Source: Chara braunii (lineage: Eukaryota > Streptophyta > Charophyceae > Charales > Characeae). Taken from it: a DNA stretch of 47,572 nucleotides. A program made the translations under genes and the position numbers. The DNA is taken from positions 1,349,737 to 1,397,308 of the forward strand of contig BFEA01000297.1 of the NCBI GenBank assembly GCA_003427395.1, written 5' to 3'. This document shows positions 17,813 through 27,775 of this stretch, piece after piece; position 1 is the stretch's first letter; every line of letters starts with the position of its first letter. The notes below the pieces were generated by a model. The model was given only the letters and a program-made list of their open reading frames with translations, was not told where the DNA came from and did not search any database.

Positions 17813-18291
17813 GCGGGCCTATAGCTCGGTTGGTAAGGCACAGAAGTTGCATTCAGGAGGTCGTGGGTTCAATCCCGTCGGTGTCACATATGTGCCTGGG
17901 CAAGCTTGGTGTTCTACCAGCAAGAGATAACGCGTTGGGGGGCCCCAAGCCAGCATTGGCAGGACCTTGGCTGATGTTGTTGGCTGCCATGCAGCGACAA
18001 TATTAGCCATTAGACACCGCCCATGTGGGGTTGCGGGGGGGTAGGGGGAGGTGCAGTGACTGGCCATTACTCGGTTGGGGGGGAGGGGGAGTAGGGGGAG
18101 GTGCAGTGACTGGCCATTGCTGAGCACTAGCACCGCCTATTTCCCCCATCGACAATGCCTGGCCACTGGTACAGCCTTGCCTTGGCACCACAGCTGTGGT
18201 GCCAACCTACCCCGTGGACTGGGGAGAGATCCAGGTTGGTTGGTGTTCCCCCCGTACTATACATAGACTAGTGAGAGGATGAGATAGATGC
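17813..18291 (+). mobile_element. tRNA-headed SINE, copy 1
   Basis: The 5' part is tRNA-like: GCGGGCCTATAGCTCGGTTG (A-box region) and GGTCGTGGGTTCAATCCC (B box, about 17,858-17,875), a Pol III type 2 promoter. The body includes GGGGCCCCAAGCCAGCATTG, GCAGGACCTTGG, CTGCCATGCAGCGACAATAT and GGAGAGATCCAGGTTGGTTG, and ends CCGTACTATACATAGACTAG with a GAGAGGATGAGATAGATG simple tail. Internally, GTAGGGGGAGGTGCAGTGAC with TGGCCATT is duplicated. It is colinear with the copy starting at 18,380. Confidence 0.8.
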
Positions 18292-18379
18292 GTACTACCA
18301 AGAAAGATGACAGAGATAAGAGAAGAATTTAGCTTACCTTTTTCCTTTCTTAGAAAAAAAGAAGTGGTAACACATGCCT

Positions 18380-18785
18380 GCCGGCCTAGCCCAGGTGGTA
18401 AGGCCGGGAGGTCACGGGTTCAATCTCCACTGACCTCGCGTACCTACCTGGTCATGCTTGCTGACCTTCCAGCTAGAGGTAACCCGTTGGGGCCCCAAGC
18501 CAGCATGGCAGGACCTTGCCCAATGTTGTTGGTTGCTATGCAGCTACAATATTGGCAATTGAACACCACTAATGTAGGGTCGGAGAAAGGTAGGGGGAGG
18601 TGCAAGTGCTCCACACGAGCATTGCCCGTTTCACCGTGATCAGGGACTGATACAAGCCGTGCTCTCGCACCACTACTGTGGTGCAAACCTACCCCGAAGG
18701 CTGGGAGAGATCCAGGTTTGGTTGGTGTTCCCCGTACTATACATAGTAGAGTAGCGAGAGGATGAGTGAGATAGATGAGGAAAAG
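18380..18785 (+). mobile_element. tRNA-headed SINE, copy 2
   Basis: The head GCCGGCCTAGCCCAGGTGGT with B box AGGTCACGGGTTCAATCTCC is followed by the same body modules as copy 1 (GGGGCCCCAAGCCAGCATGG, GCAGGACCTTGCC, GCTATGCAGCTACAATATTG, GGAGAGATCCAGG) and the CCGTACTATACATAGTAGAG...GAGGATGAGTGAGATAGATG tail. It lies 90 bp downstream of copy 1 in the same orientation. Confidence 0.8.
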
Positions 18786-19610
18786 TATAGAGAGAGAGAG
18801 TAGATTGAGAGAAGAATGTAAGTTGCTCCGGCTAGTCTGAGTTCCGTATAAGTTCTAATATGATTGACTCTTCTAAAATCCAAATCCTTTTCAGCACCAT
18901 CATTGTTGATTGACTTCTTAATTTCTATTCCTCAATTCCTGGGTTTTGTGGGCCTTTGTGATGGTCTCCAAAATTTGGCTAAAATCTATTTCTAAAAACT
19001 GGTTGGTGAACCCAACCTCGTGCGTGTTGTGACAGGCTAATTTCGGTCAAAGTCCTTGTCTACTTAGGCTATATTCTTGTCTATTAAAGTTCTGGGAGAG
19101 TTTAGTGCCATCGAATCTGAAATCCGGTTTGAGGTGGCTGTTCAGTTGATGCTGCGCTACCTGCATTCCACTCCTTTGTTTTCGGATGGCCGAGTTGGAA
19201 CGATGCTGGTCGGAGCTGCGGGTTAGGTCGTGCTGCCCTGTAACTCGAGCGTGATGAGGGCTCTGGAGGCCCGGTAAGAGGTCCAAGGAACTGCCTAAGG
19301 GAGGAGGTGGTTTTGTGGCTGTTTGGGGATGGTATCAAGACGATGCGGGTCGGAGCCGAGGTGGGTCGTTCCACCCTGTAACCTAACATATGGGAGTTTT
19401 TTGAGGTAGGTCGCGCTACCTTGTCACCTACCAGATGGGCGTGTGAGGCCTTGAAGAGTCTTGATATTGAGGAGGGAGGTCGATGTCGGTTTGAGGCGGG
19501 ATAGTTGAGTGTCAACCTACCTGGGGTTTGGTTTTGTTGCTTTCTCTCAGAAAGATGCCTTTATAGCTTTCAGATTTTGTTACTACCTATTACTACCCTT
19601 TGTGAGTGAA
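18786..19610 (+). repeat. unassigned sequence with a degenerate ~35-bp repeat
   Basis: Between 19,220 and 19,440 the motif GGTCGTGCTGCCCTGTAACT recurs as GGGTCGTTCCACCCTGTAAC and AGGTCGCGCTACCTTGTCAC, the last two each followed by a CATATGGGAG / AGATGGGCGT-like end. GATGCTGGTCGGAGCTGCGG and GATGCGGGTCGGAGCCGAGG also repeat. No gene is visible. Confidence 0.5.
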
Positions 19611-19611
19611 C

Positions 19612-20015
19612 TTCTTCTATTCCTCCTCTTCGAACTATGTGGTGGAGGAGGTCGGCTCGTCGAAGGAAGACGAATAGTTGAGCCTACTCTCAACCACTAC
19701 GGGACTGGGTAGGTTGTTTGTCTACTGTTTGTATCTTCCGAACTATGTGGTGGAGGAGGTCGGCTCGTCGGAAGATGATGAAGAGTAGGGGGTAAGTGGG
19801 AGGGACCTCTAATGACCTTTGTGTAGGTTGTTCTTGCTTCATCCCGCGAACTATGTGGTGGAGGAGGTCGCCTCGTTGCGAGATGGAAAAGATTGTTGCA
19901 TGCTGTTGCTCTTTGTGAGACTCTGTGAATTCATCTTCTGCCGCTGTTTCTTCATCCGGCGAACTATGTGGTGGAGGAGGTCGGCTCGTCGCTGGAAGAA
20001 GAAGGCAGTAGAGAG
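19612..20015 (+). repeat. tandem ~110-bp repeat, four copies, each with a hairpin
   Basis: GAACTATGTGGTGGAGGAGG followed by TCGGCTCGTCG recurs at about 19,640, 19,740, 19,848 and 19,961. Each is flanked by CTTC-rich sequence on the left and GAAG-rich sequence on the right, so the unit can fold with CTTCNTC/GAAGAAG arms. The inner motif is almost invariant while the spacers vary. Confidence 0.75.
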
Positions 20016-20244
20016 AGTTTGCAAGGATATGCGACGGCCTAGTAGATGGGTGGATATTACGCGTCGTACTAGTGAGGGGGCTAGCTAGTAGGATAGGAAC
20101 AGGGCACAGCTAGGTCTTGCTGGAGTTGGGTAAAGAGGTTTTTGAGGAGGTTCAATGACCAGTTCAATGAGCGGTTGGTCAAAGGTCTGTAGTATACGCA
20201 GGTTTCCATAAATTCCTTGACGTTTTTCCAAAAAACGTTTTCTG

Positions 20245-20368
20245 AAGGTACTTGTTATGGGACGCTGGGCCCGGTTCCCAGTCTGTGCCATTTTGTGAGG
20301 ATATGGTTGTATCTATGGGATGTTGGACCCGGTTTCCAGCAGGTGCTACTCCCCACCAATAGATGGAG

Positions 20369-20413
<45 letters not shown>
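20245..20413. repeat. repeat ends with GGGCCCGGTTCCCAG motif and poly(A)
   Basis: GGGACGCTGGGCCCGGTTCC (20,260) and GGGATGTTGGACCCGGTTTC (20,319) are two diverged copies of one motif, also seen inverted at 2,589 and 27,308. An uninterrupted A-run of about 43 ends at 20,413, which looks like a retroposon tail. Confidence 0.6.
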
Positions 20414-20416
<3 letters not shown>

Positions 20417-20600
20417 TTCCACCTAGCCTTGGGTAAGCTAGGGGACGGACGGTAGGATGTGTCCGTGGGCACCAGCTTGCCTTGCCTAATTACTCCTGTT
20501 AGGTAGGCTCTCTGATATTGGGCCTGTAGAAGATTGCATGAGCCTGGCGTCCGAAGTTCCCGTACGGCAAGGTTCGTCCGCTTCCACTTCCACTAAGGGC
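20414..20600 (+). mobile_element. 5' part of a retroposon (GAGTTCCACC family)
   Basis: GAGTTCCACCTAGCCTTGGG, TAAGCTAGGGGACGGACGGT, AGGATGTGTCCGTGGGCACC and, further on, GAGCCTGGCGTCCGAAGTTC, CCGTACGGCAAGGTTCGTCC match the reverse complement of 26,170-26,350 in order. The copy is cut off after about 190 bp. It directly follows the poly(A) run of another element. Confidence 0.75.
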
Positions 20601-20765
20601 GGGGGTTTGCCCAGTGGCATGTTTTGCTCAGTGGGGAAGTTTCACTCTATTGAATATACAAGGAATTGAAGGTAGTACACGGCCCCAGCCTTGCAGTCTG
20701 AAACTTGTCCGAAACTCGTTGCCACAAGAAAAACGAGGTCGAAACGTCAAACGCTGGGCCCACCA

Positions 20766-21120
20766 TTAAACCACCAATACCTGGTCCAGCTATCGAGTCC
20801 GAGCCTCGGCCAACCGGTACACCGATCCGTGTTGAGGCTCGGACTACCGGGTGCAGGCATCCCGAACGTGCAAAACGTACACATCGGAAAAAATGGGCAA
20901 AAAAAAACGAAAAAAAAACAAAGAAATAAGAAACACGATCCGAACGTGCAAAAGGTACACAACAAAGAAAACGGGGAAAAAAAAAACAAAAAAAATAAAG
21001 AAATAACGAAAAACAAAACGGGAATGCATCTTCCCGCTTTCGCAGGAACATGCATTCTCATTTCGTTTATGGAAGAGAGAGAGAGAGAGAGAGGGAGGGG
21101 GGCGGCGACCGCGGAGAACT

Positions 21121-21180
<60 letters not shown>
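20766..21180. repeat. truncated TTAAACCACC end, A-rich duplication and (GA)/(CT) tracts
   Basis: TTAAACCACCAATACCTGGT at 20,766 matches the TTAA foldback family end. GTCCGAGCCTCGGCCAACCG with the inverted GTTGAGGCTCGGAC follows. CCGAACGTGCAAAACGTACA recurs at about 20,940 as CCGAACGTGCAAAAGGTACA. (GA)n lies at 21,073-21,092 and (CT)n at about 21,126-21,179. Confidence 0.6.
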
Positions 21181-21183
<3 letters not shown>

Positions 21184-21209
21184 GAAATGACGGGAATGAT
21201 TCTTCCCGC

Positions 21210-21359
21210 NNNNNNNNNNNNNNNNNNNNNNNNNNNNNNNNNNNNNNNNNNNNNNNNNNNNNNNNNNNNNNNNNNNNNNNNNNNNNNNNNNNNNNNNNNN
21301 NNNNNNNNNNNNNNNNNNNNNNNNNNNNNNNNNNNNNNNNNNNNNNNNNNNNNNNNNNN
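21210..21359. other. assembly gap (150 N)
   Basis: A run of N between a (CT)n tract and a segment bearing adapter sequence; the junction across it is not reliable. Confidence 0.98.
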
Positions 21360-21405
21360 ATGTCCATGGTAACCGCAATATAAGTCAATCCGCAGCCTGT
21401 ATCAA

Positions 21406-21441
21406 CTGTCTCTTATACACATCTAGATGTGTATAAGAGAC

Positions 21442-21443
<2 letters not shown>
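21406..21443. other. Nextera mate-pair junction adapter (contaminant)
   Basis: CTGTCTCTTATACACATCT is followed immediately by its exact reverse complement AGATGTGTATAAGAGACAG. These are the two Tn5 mosaic ends as joined in a Nextera mate-pair circularisation junction. This is library sequence, not genomic DNA. The flanks at 21,360-21,405 and from 21,444 come from opposite ends of a mate-pair fragment and need not be adjacent in the genome. Confidence 0.97.
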
Positions 21444-21491
<48 letters not shown>

Positions 21492-21587
21492 CGGCGCGCC
21501 AAGAAGCAATGACCTATCTCTTCTTTTATTTCGTTTTTTTTTCTTGTGTTTATAATTTTTTTTTTCTTATTGTGTGAGGTGACACCC

Positions 21588-21700
21588 CGTACTTGGCGGG
21601 CTCCAGCCAAGAAGCAGCGATCGGGCCTTCCCTTGGCCGACCCCCCTAAGGCTGCGGCGCGTATACGGGAAGGCCCGCGGCCGATAGCTGAGCGACGTAC
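21588..21700. mobile_element. possible GC-rich foldback element
   Basis: GTACTTGGCGGGCTCC and AGCAGCGATCGGGCCTTCCC on the left pair with GGGAAGGCCCGCGGCCGATA, GCTGAGCGACGTAC on the right. The intervening sequence is short. No second copy was seen in the window, so family status is unproven. Confidence 0.5.
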
Positions 21701-23760
21701 TCGTGGTTTAATAAATTGGATCGGCGGTCGCGTTTTCATTTCGCGCTTCCAGAATTTGAGGTGCCAGGCCCGCGGCCCAGGTGCCCATGTACCAGAGCTT
21801 TAGAGAATGCATATTTTTCTCCTCCGGTAGTAGGCCTCCATTGATTTGGCTCATTAGGCCACGCTCGGAATTCACACTCCTCAAGGCGTTATCGAGGAAA
21901 TTTTGGATTTTTGGTGCTGGCGTTCCACCTATCCTCGGGGAATGGCTCCAAGGACGAATCCTCGGGACTTCCTAGGGCCAATTTTATACGATTATACGTG
22001 GCCTTGGGAGGTGTGTCGGTAGTGCGGTTTGGGATGTCCGCTCAAGAGGCATGTTGGTACACAGGCAACGGGTGTGAATATGTGGGGCGGCGCGAAAAAA
22101 AAAAGGAAAAAAAAGGTGGGAATATCCCCGTCTAAAGTTTGAAATTAGAGTTCCGGCGAGGGATGACGGCTAGGCGGCACACAGGCGTTCCCAGCGCAGC
22201 GGTTAGGCAGTGGATATGTTGTTTTCCTCGCCATCTCGTTCACGTCCTCTCCTTCTCGCCCCGTTGAGTGACGATGACGTTGCGCAGTATGTGGTCGAAG
22301 GTGTGTTCAGCGAAGAGGTCCGTCATTAGGTCATCTCCTTGAGTGACAACGCGTGGCAGCTTGCAGCTCGAGCTTCGGTGGGCGAAAACCTTCATTGTGC
22401 CATCATCTGTTTCGGTCGCCTGAGGATGCGTAAACTGCAGCGCGTGGACATGGACGATGAGGACACGCTTACACGAGGAAGGAGGCAGACTTGCGGGTGA
22501 CCACATCTTTTCGAGGTTTGTGGGCAACGGAGGGTGGAGGGGAAGATGGGTGTGCGGTGTTGACGTTCATTGAAAAGACAATGGTGGTGGCGACGACGCC
22601 GACTGTCGTTGGCCGTTGTCAAGCAGACAGAGCATCCAACCGCATGAAGGTGAAGTTATCGAGACGCAGGCAAACATAGTGGTCGACGCCCCAAAATGTA
22701 TGGCAACTTCAGAGGCTGTATTTCAACTGTGCGCTGCACTAGGCTTCGGTGTGCTCCCTCGAGTGACGCCAAGATGGTCGATGAAATGGAGAACGGGCGG
22801 GACATGCGAAGATTTGCGGGTGTGCGATGACGTGAGGGGCCGCCTGCGTGCTTCCACGGAAACACTTCGGTGACATGATGACCCCCCCCCCCCATGCAGG
22901 TGGTGTGATGTTTGTCAACCGTTTGTCCATCCTGCTCACCTTCTTCGACGACTGCCTCGTCTGGTTCCTCCCAGAAAGTCGCCCCAGGAAACACAAGTGG
23001 AACACGATAACCACCAGAAAAGCAGCACGACGATGAGCAGCAGCAGTGGCAGCCTGCCGTGCAGGTCAGCCATGAACGACACATGAGAGAGGATAGCGTG
23101 GGCACGTATCTTGTGGAATATGCACAAAGTGACGACGCACGACAATCTGAAACATTCCAAGAGTACGCACTGTCATCCACATAGCGCCCGACACCACAAC
23201 CACAAATTTGAAATTAACGATCGCTGGAGACCCCACCGGAGCGCCACAGACCCCAAACGAGGAGGCTGAAAATGATGACGCGCCCGACCGCCATCCAACA
23301 CCAATAGAAAATGGACGAGGCCGTTGGAGGACGTCCATGACATTGAAGCCCGACAATGTCCATCGCTCGGCCTCTAGACCACGACTGGACCACCTTCGCC
23401 CTCCAATTTTCCTTCTATGCTCGACGCCAACACCCTGTGAATCGCGGATCCTCGGGCTCCAAAGGACCTCGTGAGGTCCCTTGTAGCCGAGGAGGATTTG
23501 CCTAGGGAATCCTCGGAGCCCGAGGATTTGTACTCGAAGTGTTTTCACATTTTCTTTCCAAAAATTGGCTTCGAGGACAGGTGGAACGACGACAAAATCC
23601 TTGGATCGTGTCCCCGAGGAGTGTCTAATGACGCCCTTAGTCGAAGGGAAATCAGACGAGCCTCGTCGTACGGGAACTTCGGACGCCAGGCTCAAGCATT
23701 CTTACCAACCCCCTTTATGGTCAGCGGCCCAACCCGAACCGAGTACAAGGTGTAGGCAAC
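21701..23760. other. GC-rich stretch without recognisable gene
   Basis: Overlapping frames of 170-209 codons on the minus strand (22,656-23,180; 23,066-23,695) show no domain motif and are read through by frames on other strands, so I do not call them genes. They could be remnants of a retroelement. Around 23,457-23,530 nested inverted repeats occur: GATCCTCGGGCTCC / GGAGCCCGAGGAT outside and AAGGACCTCGTGAGGTCCCTT inside. Confidence 0.4.
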
Positions 23761-24180
23761 TTTTTTTCAGATTTTTTCAACAAGTGTTCTGATCACGAGA
23801 AAAAATGTCAAAGTCGGTGCACTTAACATTTTGCAACAAGTGCCTGACATCTTGTGGCCAAGCCTAGTAGTCATTGTCAGTTCTTTAAGATCAGGTGCCC
23901 CCCAAAAATCTACCCTTCCAAGACTTTGGGCCCCTTTTCGGGCCTCCATTCACAAGGTAGGAACAATACTCCAAATTTTGAAGGAACAAGTAGGATAGCC
24001 AAATGGCTGTCCGCTCTCCACAATGTGAGGAGGACCAATCTTTGTAACACTTCTACCCCTGCTAGACCCCTTTTTAGGCGGTCGCCCACCACCAAACTTC
24101 GTGCCACCTTGACACAGATGGGGCAAGTTGCCGGCAACCCATTGTCTAACGTGGGGGCAAGGAAACCCAACCCTAAGGGC
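23761..24180. other. no recognisable gene
   Basis: CTCGTCGTACGGGAACTTCG at about 23,663, just before this stretch, belongs to the GAGTTCCACC retroposon family. The remainder is unassigned. Confidence 0.35.
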
Positions 24181-24710
24181 CTGTTTTTTTTTTTTTTTTT
24201 TTTCAGTCCAGGGTGTTATAGAGGCCAGTTACTAGGCACGGCCTGTGTTGCTTTGTTTCTTTTTTTTGCATTTTGGAGAGAGAGAGAGTTGGGACCTTCC
24301 CTGGTCCTTGTGCGCCCGGGCCGCCCGGAAAACAGGGTCACCCGGGCGGCCTGGCTGGTAGCCTAACTTTTGACCTTAAAATTGTGGCCCGATGGTCTAC
24401 GGATCAGATATTAAAGTTATCAGAACAGATACTACCTTGATCTTTTTTATTTTTTATTTTTTTTTTATTTTTACTCACAAGACTCCCATCCCACCACTCC
24501 TCTCGACATATCTCCTGGCGCACCCCCACTCCATTTCTATCTTACCTCATGCGAGGAACATCACTCTGTACTGGAGCAACCTGACCAGACAGCGGACGTG
24601 GGCACCGACGCTGAATGAGCTCCCCCATTCAGCCCCAGTTGAGGCACTAGCGTACAAGCCTCGTTATACGGGAACCTCGGGAGCTAGGCACATAGTTCTC
24701 AGCTAGTCCC
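24181..24710 (-). mobile_element. GAGTTCCACC-family retroposon, diverged copy
   Basis: On the minus strand the order runs from a CCCGAGGTTCCCGTATAACG block (about 24,660-24,690), through GGTTGCTCCAGTACAGAGTG and a GGAGTGGGGGTGCGCCAGGA block (about 24,515-24,600), to GGCCTCTATAACACCCTGGA followed by an A tail (T-run in plus, 24,185-24,204). These are the modules of the copy at 25,905-26,360. Inside, the perfect GC hairpin CCGGGCCGCCCGG / CCGGGCGGCCTGG lies at 24,316-24,352. Confidence 0.6.
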
Positions 24711-25230
24711 GTGAGTAGTGAGGGCACTCATAGGCAGTGTCTAATGGTCAACTAACCAAGGTCTTAACCTATGAGCCCCTCTAAGCACTAACCTAGCACA
24801 ACTTGGATCATATATGTCTACTGTTAGTTGTTGAGTATGCTGGTTGTTATGTGAGCTAATGTGATATCATAGTCTATGTGGATGTGTGTGGTTGCTTTTT
24901 CTGCTACTGATGAGCCTTGCTTATGTCTGTTCGCTAGGGAGAATCAACCAGTGGTAATGGTGGAGACCTCGACCGTCGTCTAACAACTACCCCCAACCTA
25001 CCTCTGAAGATAACCCACCACCCCGAAATGGGTCCACAGACATTGGGAGTAAGACACACCTCTTGATTCGACATTGGTTTCCCTACAAGGCAACCCTCCC
25101 CACCATAGGACTGCCACGGTATCACCATGCACCCAACCAACCCCTTACTACTCACCTGCCCAAGAGAGTAGCATCCATCCAACATCAACTTTCCTGCAGG
25201 AAAGGCACACGTCCCCACCCGAAACCATGT
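24711..25230. other. no recognisable gene
   Basis: Unassigned sequence containing CACCACCCCGAAATGGGTCC and repeats of CCCAACC. No tRNA fold or ORF with motif was seen. Confidence 0.35.
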
Positions 25231-25267
25231 AGAGGATCATCCCTTTAGCTAATAAGATGAATGAGCA

Positions 25268-25337
25268 TAGTCGAAGTTGAACTCATGACCTCCAAGTTAG
25301 TATATCAGAGCTCTACCCAATGAGCTATCGAGGTCGT
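25268..25337 (-). mobile_element. tRNA-like retroposon head, unit 1
   Basis: Minus strand: GACCTCGATAGCTCATTGGG (A box) and GGAGGTCATGAGTTCAACTT (B box), at tRNA-like spacing of about 45 bases. The stems are imperfect, so this is a tRNA-derived SINE head rather than a functional tRNA. Confidence 0.55.
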
Positions 25338-25420
25338 TAGTTTGTAAGGGCGCTATGCCAGGCTCGGGACAAGTACGTGGGGTGCAACCTACACCAACCA
25401 ATTGTGCTCAGGGGAAGTTG

Positions 25421-25490
25421 TGGGCCGACAAAGTCGAACCCACAACCTCCCCGTTGCAACACCGGAGCTCTGCCACTGAGCTACCACGTA
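25421..25490 (-). mobile_element. tRNA-like retroposon head, unit 2
   Basis: Minus strand: ACGTGGTAGCTCAGTGGCAG (A box), then GGAGGTTGTGGGTTCGACTT (B box) and GTCGGCCCAC. The D-arm and T-arm are recognisable; the anticodon stem is poor. It forms a tandem with units 1 and 3, all on the minus strand, about 150 bp apart. Confidence 0.6.
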
Positions 25491-25554
25491 CTTGCTTACC
25501 AATCGACCGTCTCGAAGGTAAGACACTAAGCATGCCACAGGCACTATCAAGGGG

Positions 25555-25600
25555 GCAATGGGAGTTAAACCCACGACCTCCTTAGCCAAGAGGGCGAGAG
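25555..25600 (-). mobile_element. tRNA-like retroposon head, unit 3 (partial)
   Basis: Minus strand: GGCTAAGGAGGTCGTGGGTT, TAACTCCCATTGCCCCC, i.e. a B box and T-arm only; the A box is not recognisable. Confidence 0.45.
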
Positions 25601-25611
25601 TTTGGTGGGAA

Positions 25612-25850
25612 TTTTTTTTATTCATTTAAAAAGCCCAGGTTGTTGTTGAGGGTGGATTATAGACATACGAGAGTCACCTTCGACACTTGGCCATGTGGTA
25701 GAGGCCCTCCCGACCTACCTCTTTCGTAATTTCTCCTGGCGCACTCCTACTCCCACTATCCTACCTCAGTGTCTACCACTCAGGAACATCACCCTCGAGC
25801 CTGTGGGTGACGTGACCAAACCGTGGTTGATTGGTGGGGAATTTTGATTT
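25612..25850 (-). mobile_element. GAGTTCCACC-family retroposon, 5'-truncated copy
   Basis: It shares CTACCTCAGTGTCTACCACT, GGAACATCACCCT and CTCCTGGCGCACTCCTACTC with the other copies and ends at the AGCCCAGGTTGTTGTTGAGG border next to a T-run (A tail on the minus strand). Confidence 0.6.
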
Positions 25851-25904
25851 GACCCTTTTTCTTTTTCTTTTCTTTCTTTTCTTTTCTTTTTATTTTTTTA
25901 TTTT

Positions 25905-26360
25905 GTATTTTTTTATTTAAAGCCCAGGGTGTTGTAGAGGCCAAGGACCAGACCCGCGGTGATTGCTAGTAGCGTCAGCCAATGGTTGTCCTGACAATAT
26001 AGGCCACCTACCCTACCCATCCCCACGTTAACACTCCCAGCGCACCCCCTGCCCCTACTATCCTACCTCAGTGTGACCAGCACTCAGGACCATCACCCTA
26101 CCAGTATCGAGGGCAACTTGGACCAAACAGCAGTGACAAGCACCAAGGCCGGGCCAACCTCCCAGCCCTGATGGAAGCGGAAGCGGATGAACCTTGTCGT
26201 ACGGGAACTTCGGATGCCAGGCTCAAACAATCTTTTACAGGCCCAATTCAGAGAGTCTACCCAGCAGGATTACCTACACAAGGCAGACCAGTGCCCACAG
26301 ACACATCTTACCATCCCTCCCCTAGCTTACCCAAGGCTAGGTGGAACTCAGACTAGTCGG
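25905..26360 (-). mobile_element. GAGTTCCACC-family retroposon, most complete copy
   Basis: On the minus strand it runs from GAGTTCCACCTAGCCTTGGG (about 26,350) through GAGCCTGGCATCCGAAGTTC, GGTTGGCCCGGCC, TGATGGTCCTGAGTGCTGGT and GGGGGTGCGCTGGGAGTG to GGCCTCTACAACACCCTGGG, ending CTTTAAATAAA plus A-rich tail. It is about 450 bp with no coding capacity. Related pieces lie at 20,414, 23,663, 24,181 and 25,612. Confidence 0.7.
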
Positions 26361-27194
26361 AGCGACTTATATGCCTACCCCTACCCTAGAGCTAAACCAT
26401 GCGTAAGTAGACCCTGTCATATACCTGATAGAACCCCCCAGCCCAGTATCGTAATTTGTGTACGTGTGTATGCCTAGAGGCTATGTATGTTTTGTATGAG
26501 CGCATAGGGTCATGTGGTTTTGTATCTGCCCGAAGGCTCTATGTGCTCTGTGTACCTGTATAGCGAGATGTATGTGCCCGAAGGCCAGATATGTGCAGTG
26601 CTATGTAGAGGGAAATATGTGTTCGTTTGACGAGATGACAGGCCAAGCTGGACAAGAACCCCCGCGAAAGTGCCCAGCCAGACTCGAACCCATGATCTAT
26701 GAAGACTCTACCAAACGACCTCAGTGTGTGATATGTCAGACTGGGGAGATCAACAGAACAACCATGAGCAACAGCCACAAGCAACCCATGCAGTATTAAG
26801 ACCCGACATACAACTGGGACCGCGCGGGGCGCGGGGGCGCAGCCAGGGGGTAGGAGATTGTAGCCTCGGGGGCTGCGTGGATGACGATGTGAGGCAGCTT
26901 CTTCAGTAGACAATCAAGTACATGCATGTTATACTAGGTGCATGTAGGCGACATTTGGAGCAAAGGCATGTAAATGCATGTGTTGTGTAGTGGAGCGAGG
27001 CTCTTTCTTGAGCCCGGGCTGCCTTGGCGATGCTTTTTTTTTTTTTTTTTTTTAAAGGGGGAAAAACAAAGAAATTTTTTTATGCTAGTTCGTTGATCGA
27101 ATTTTTGTCGATTTTTTTGGATGAGCGCTTGCTTTCCATTTTGCACCAAACTTAACAAAGCGAACGGGGAATTGGAAAAGGATTGAGTCGTCAC

Positions 27195-27232
<38 letters not shown>

Positions 27233-27440
27233 AGAGCAGTCGGTGTCGTGTGATCCAGGCACTCAGGCCTGGTTCATAGGGCGGTCGCTTTTGAATTATA
27301 CAAGCCGGAAACTGGGTCCGACATCCCTTACATCATAAAAGAGGTTCCAAAAATTAAGCGTTTCCTCTGGATGCAATGATGCAAATACAGAAAGACACAG
27401 TCTAACTAAGCATGTCAATCCTTATTGTAGATGTAGATCA
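26361..27440. other. unassigned sequence with a tRNA-like piece and T-runs
   Basis: A minus-strand tRNA-like segment at about 26,660-26,732 has GAGGTCGTTTGGTAGAGTCT and GATCATGGGTTCGAGTCTGG, a B box. T-runs lie at 27,031-27,053 and 27,200-27,227, and CAAGCCGGAAACTGGGTCCG at about 27,302 is the dispersed GGAAACTGGGTCC motif. No gene is seen. Confidence 0.45.
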
Positions 27441-27462
27441 CTCTGATATTGGAACCATAACA

Positions 27463-27775
27463 GAGTCTAAACTAAACATACCAACCTTTATTTGTGAATG
27501 TATTGCAGTATATTTAACAAGCAGATCTGCTAATCTGCTGTTTTGTTCCCAAGACAACCAAACTCAACCTCATGCCTATTACAACTGAAGCCCAGTACAA
27601 GCTCTTGGCCAAATAGGAATACTCTAAACTAAATACACTAATCCTTATTTGTGAATGTATTGCAGCATATTTTACAAGCAGATCCGCTAATCTGTTGTTC
27701 TGTTTCCAAGATAACCAAACCCAACTCCATGCTCGCTACAATTGAAACCCAACACAAGTTCTTAGTCAAATGGGG
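27463..27775 (+). repeat. tandem duplication, ~153-bp unit, two copies
   Basis: TCTAAACTAAACATACCAAC, TTATTTGTGAATGTATTGCA, AACAAGCAGATCTGCTAATC and CCAAGACAACCAAACTCAAC recur in order about 153 bp later with about 10% change. A degraded third start is visible at about 27,400. Confidence 0.85.

Noticed and set aside
17858-17875. Functional tRNA gene at the SINE head
   Set aside because: A and B boxes are present, but stems do not close and the unit continues into a repeated 400-bp body.
22656-23695. Two overlapping minus-strand frames of 174 and 209 codons
   Set aside because: No recognisable domain, mutual overlap and equally long frames on the other strand; GC-rich sequence has few stops by chance.
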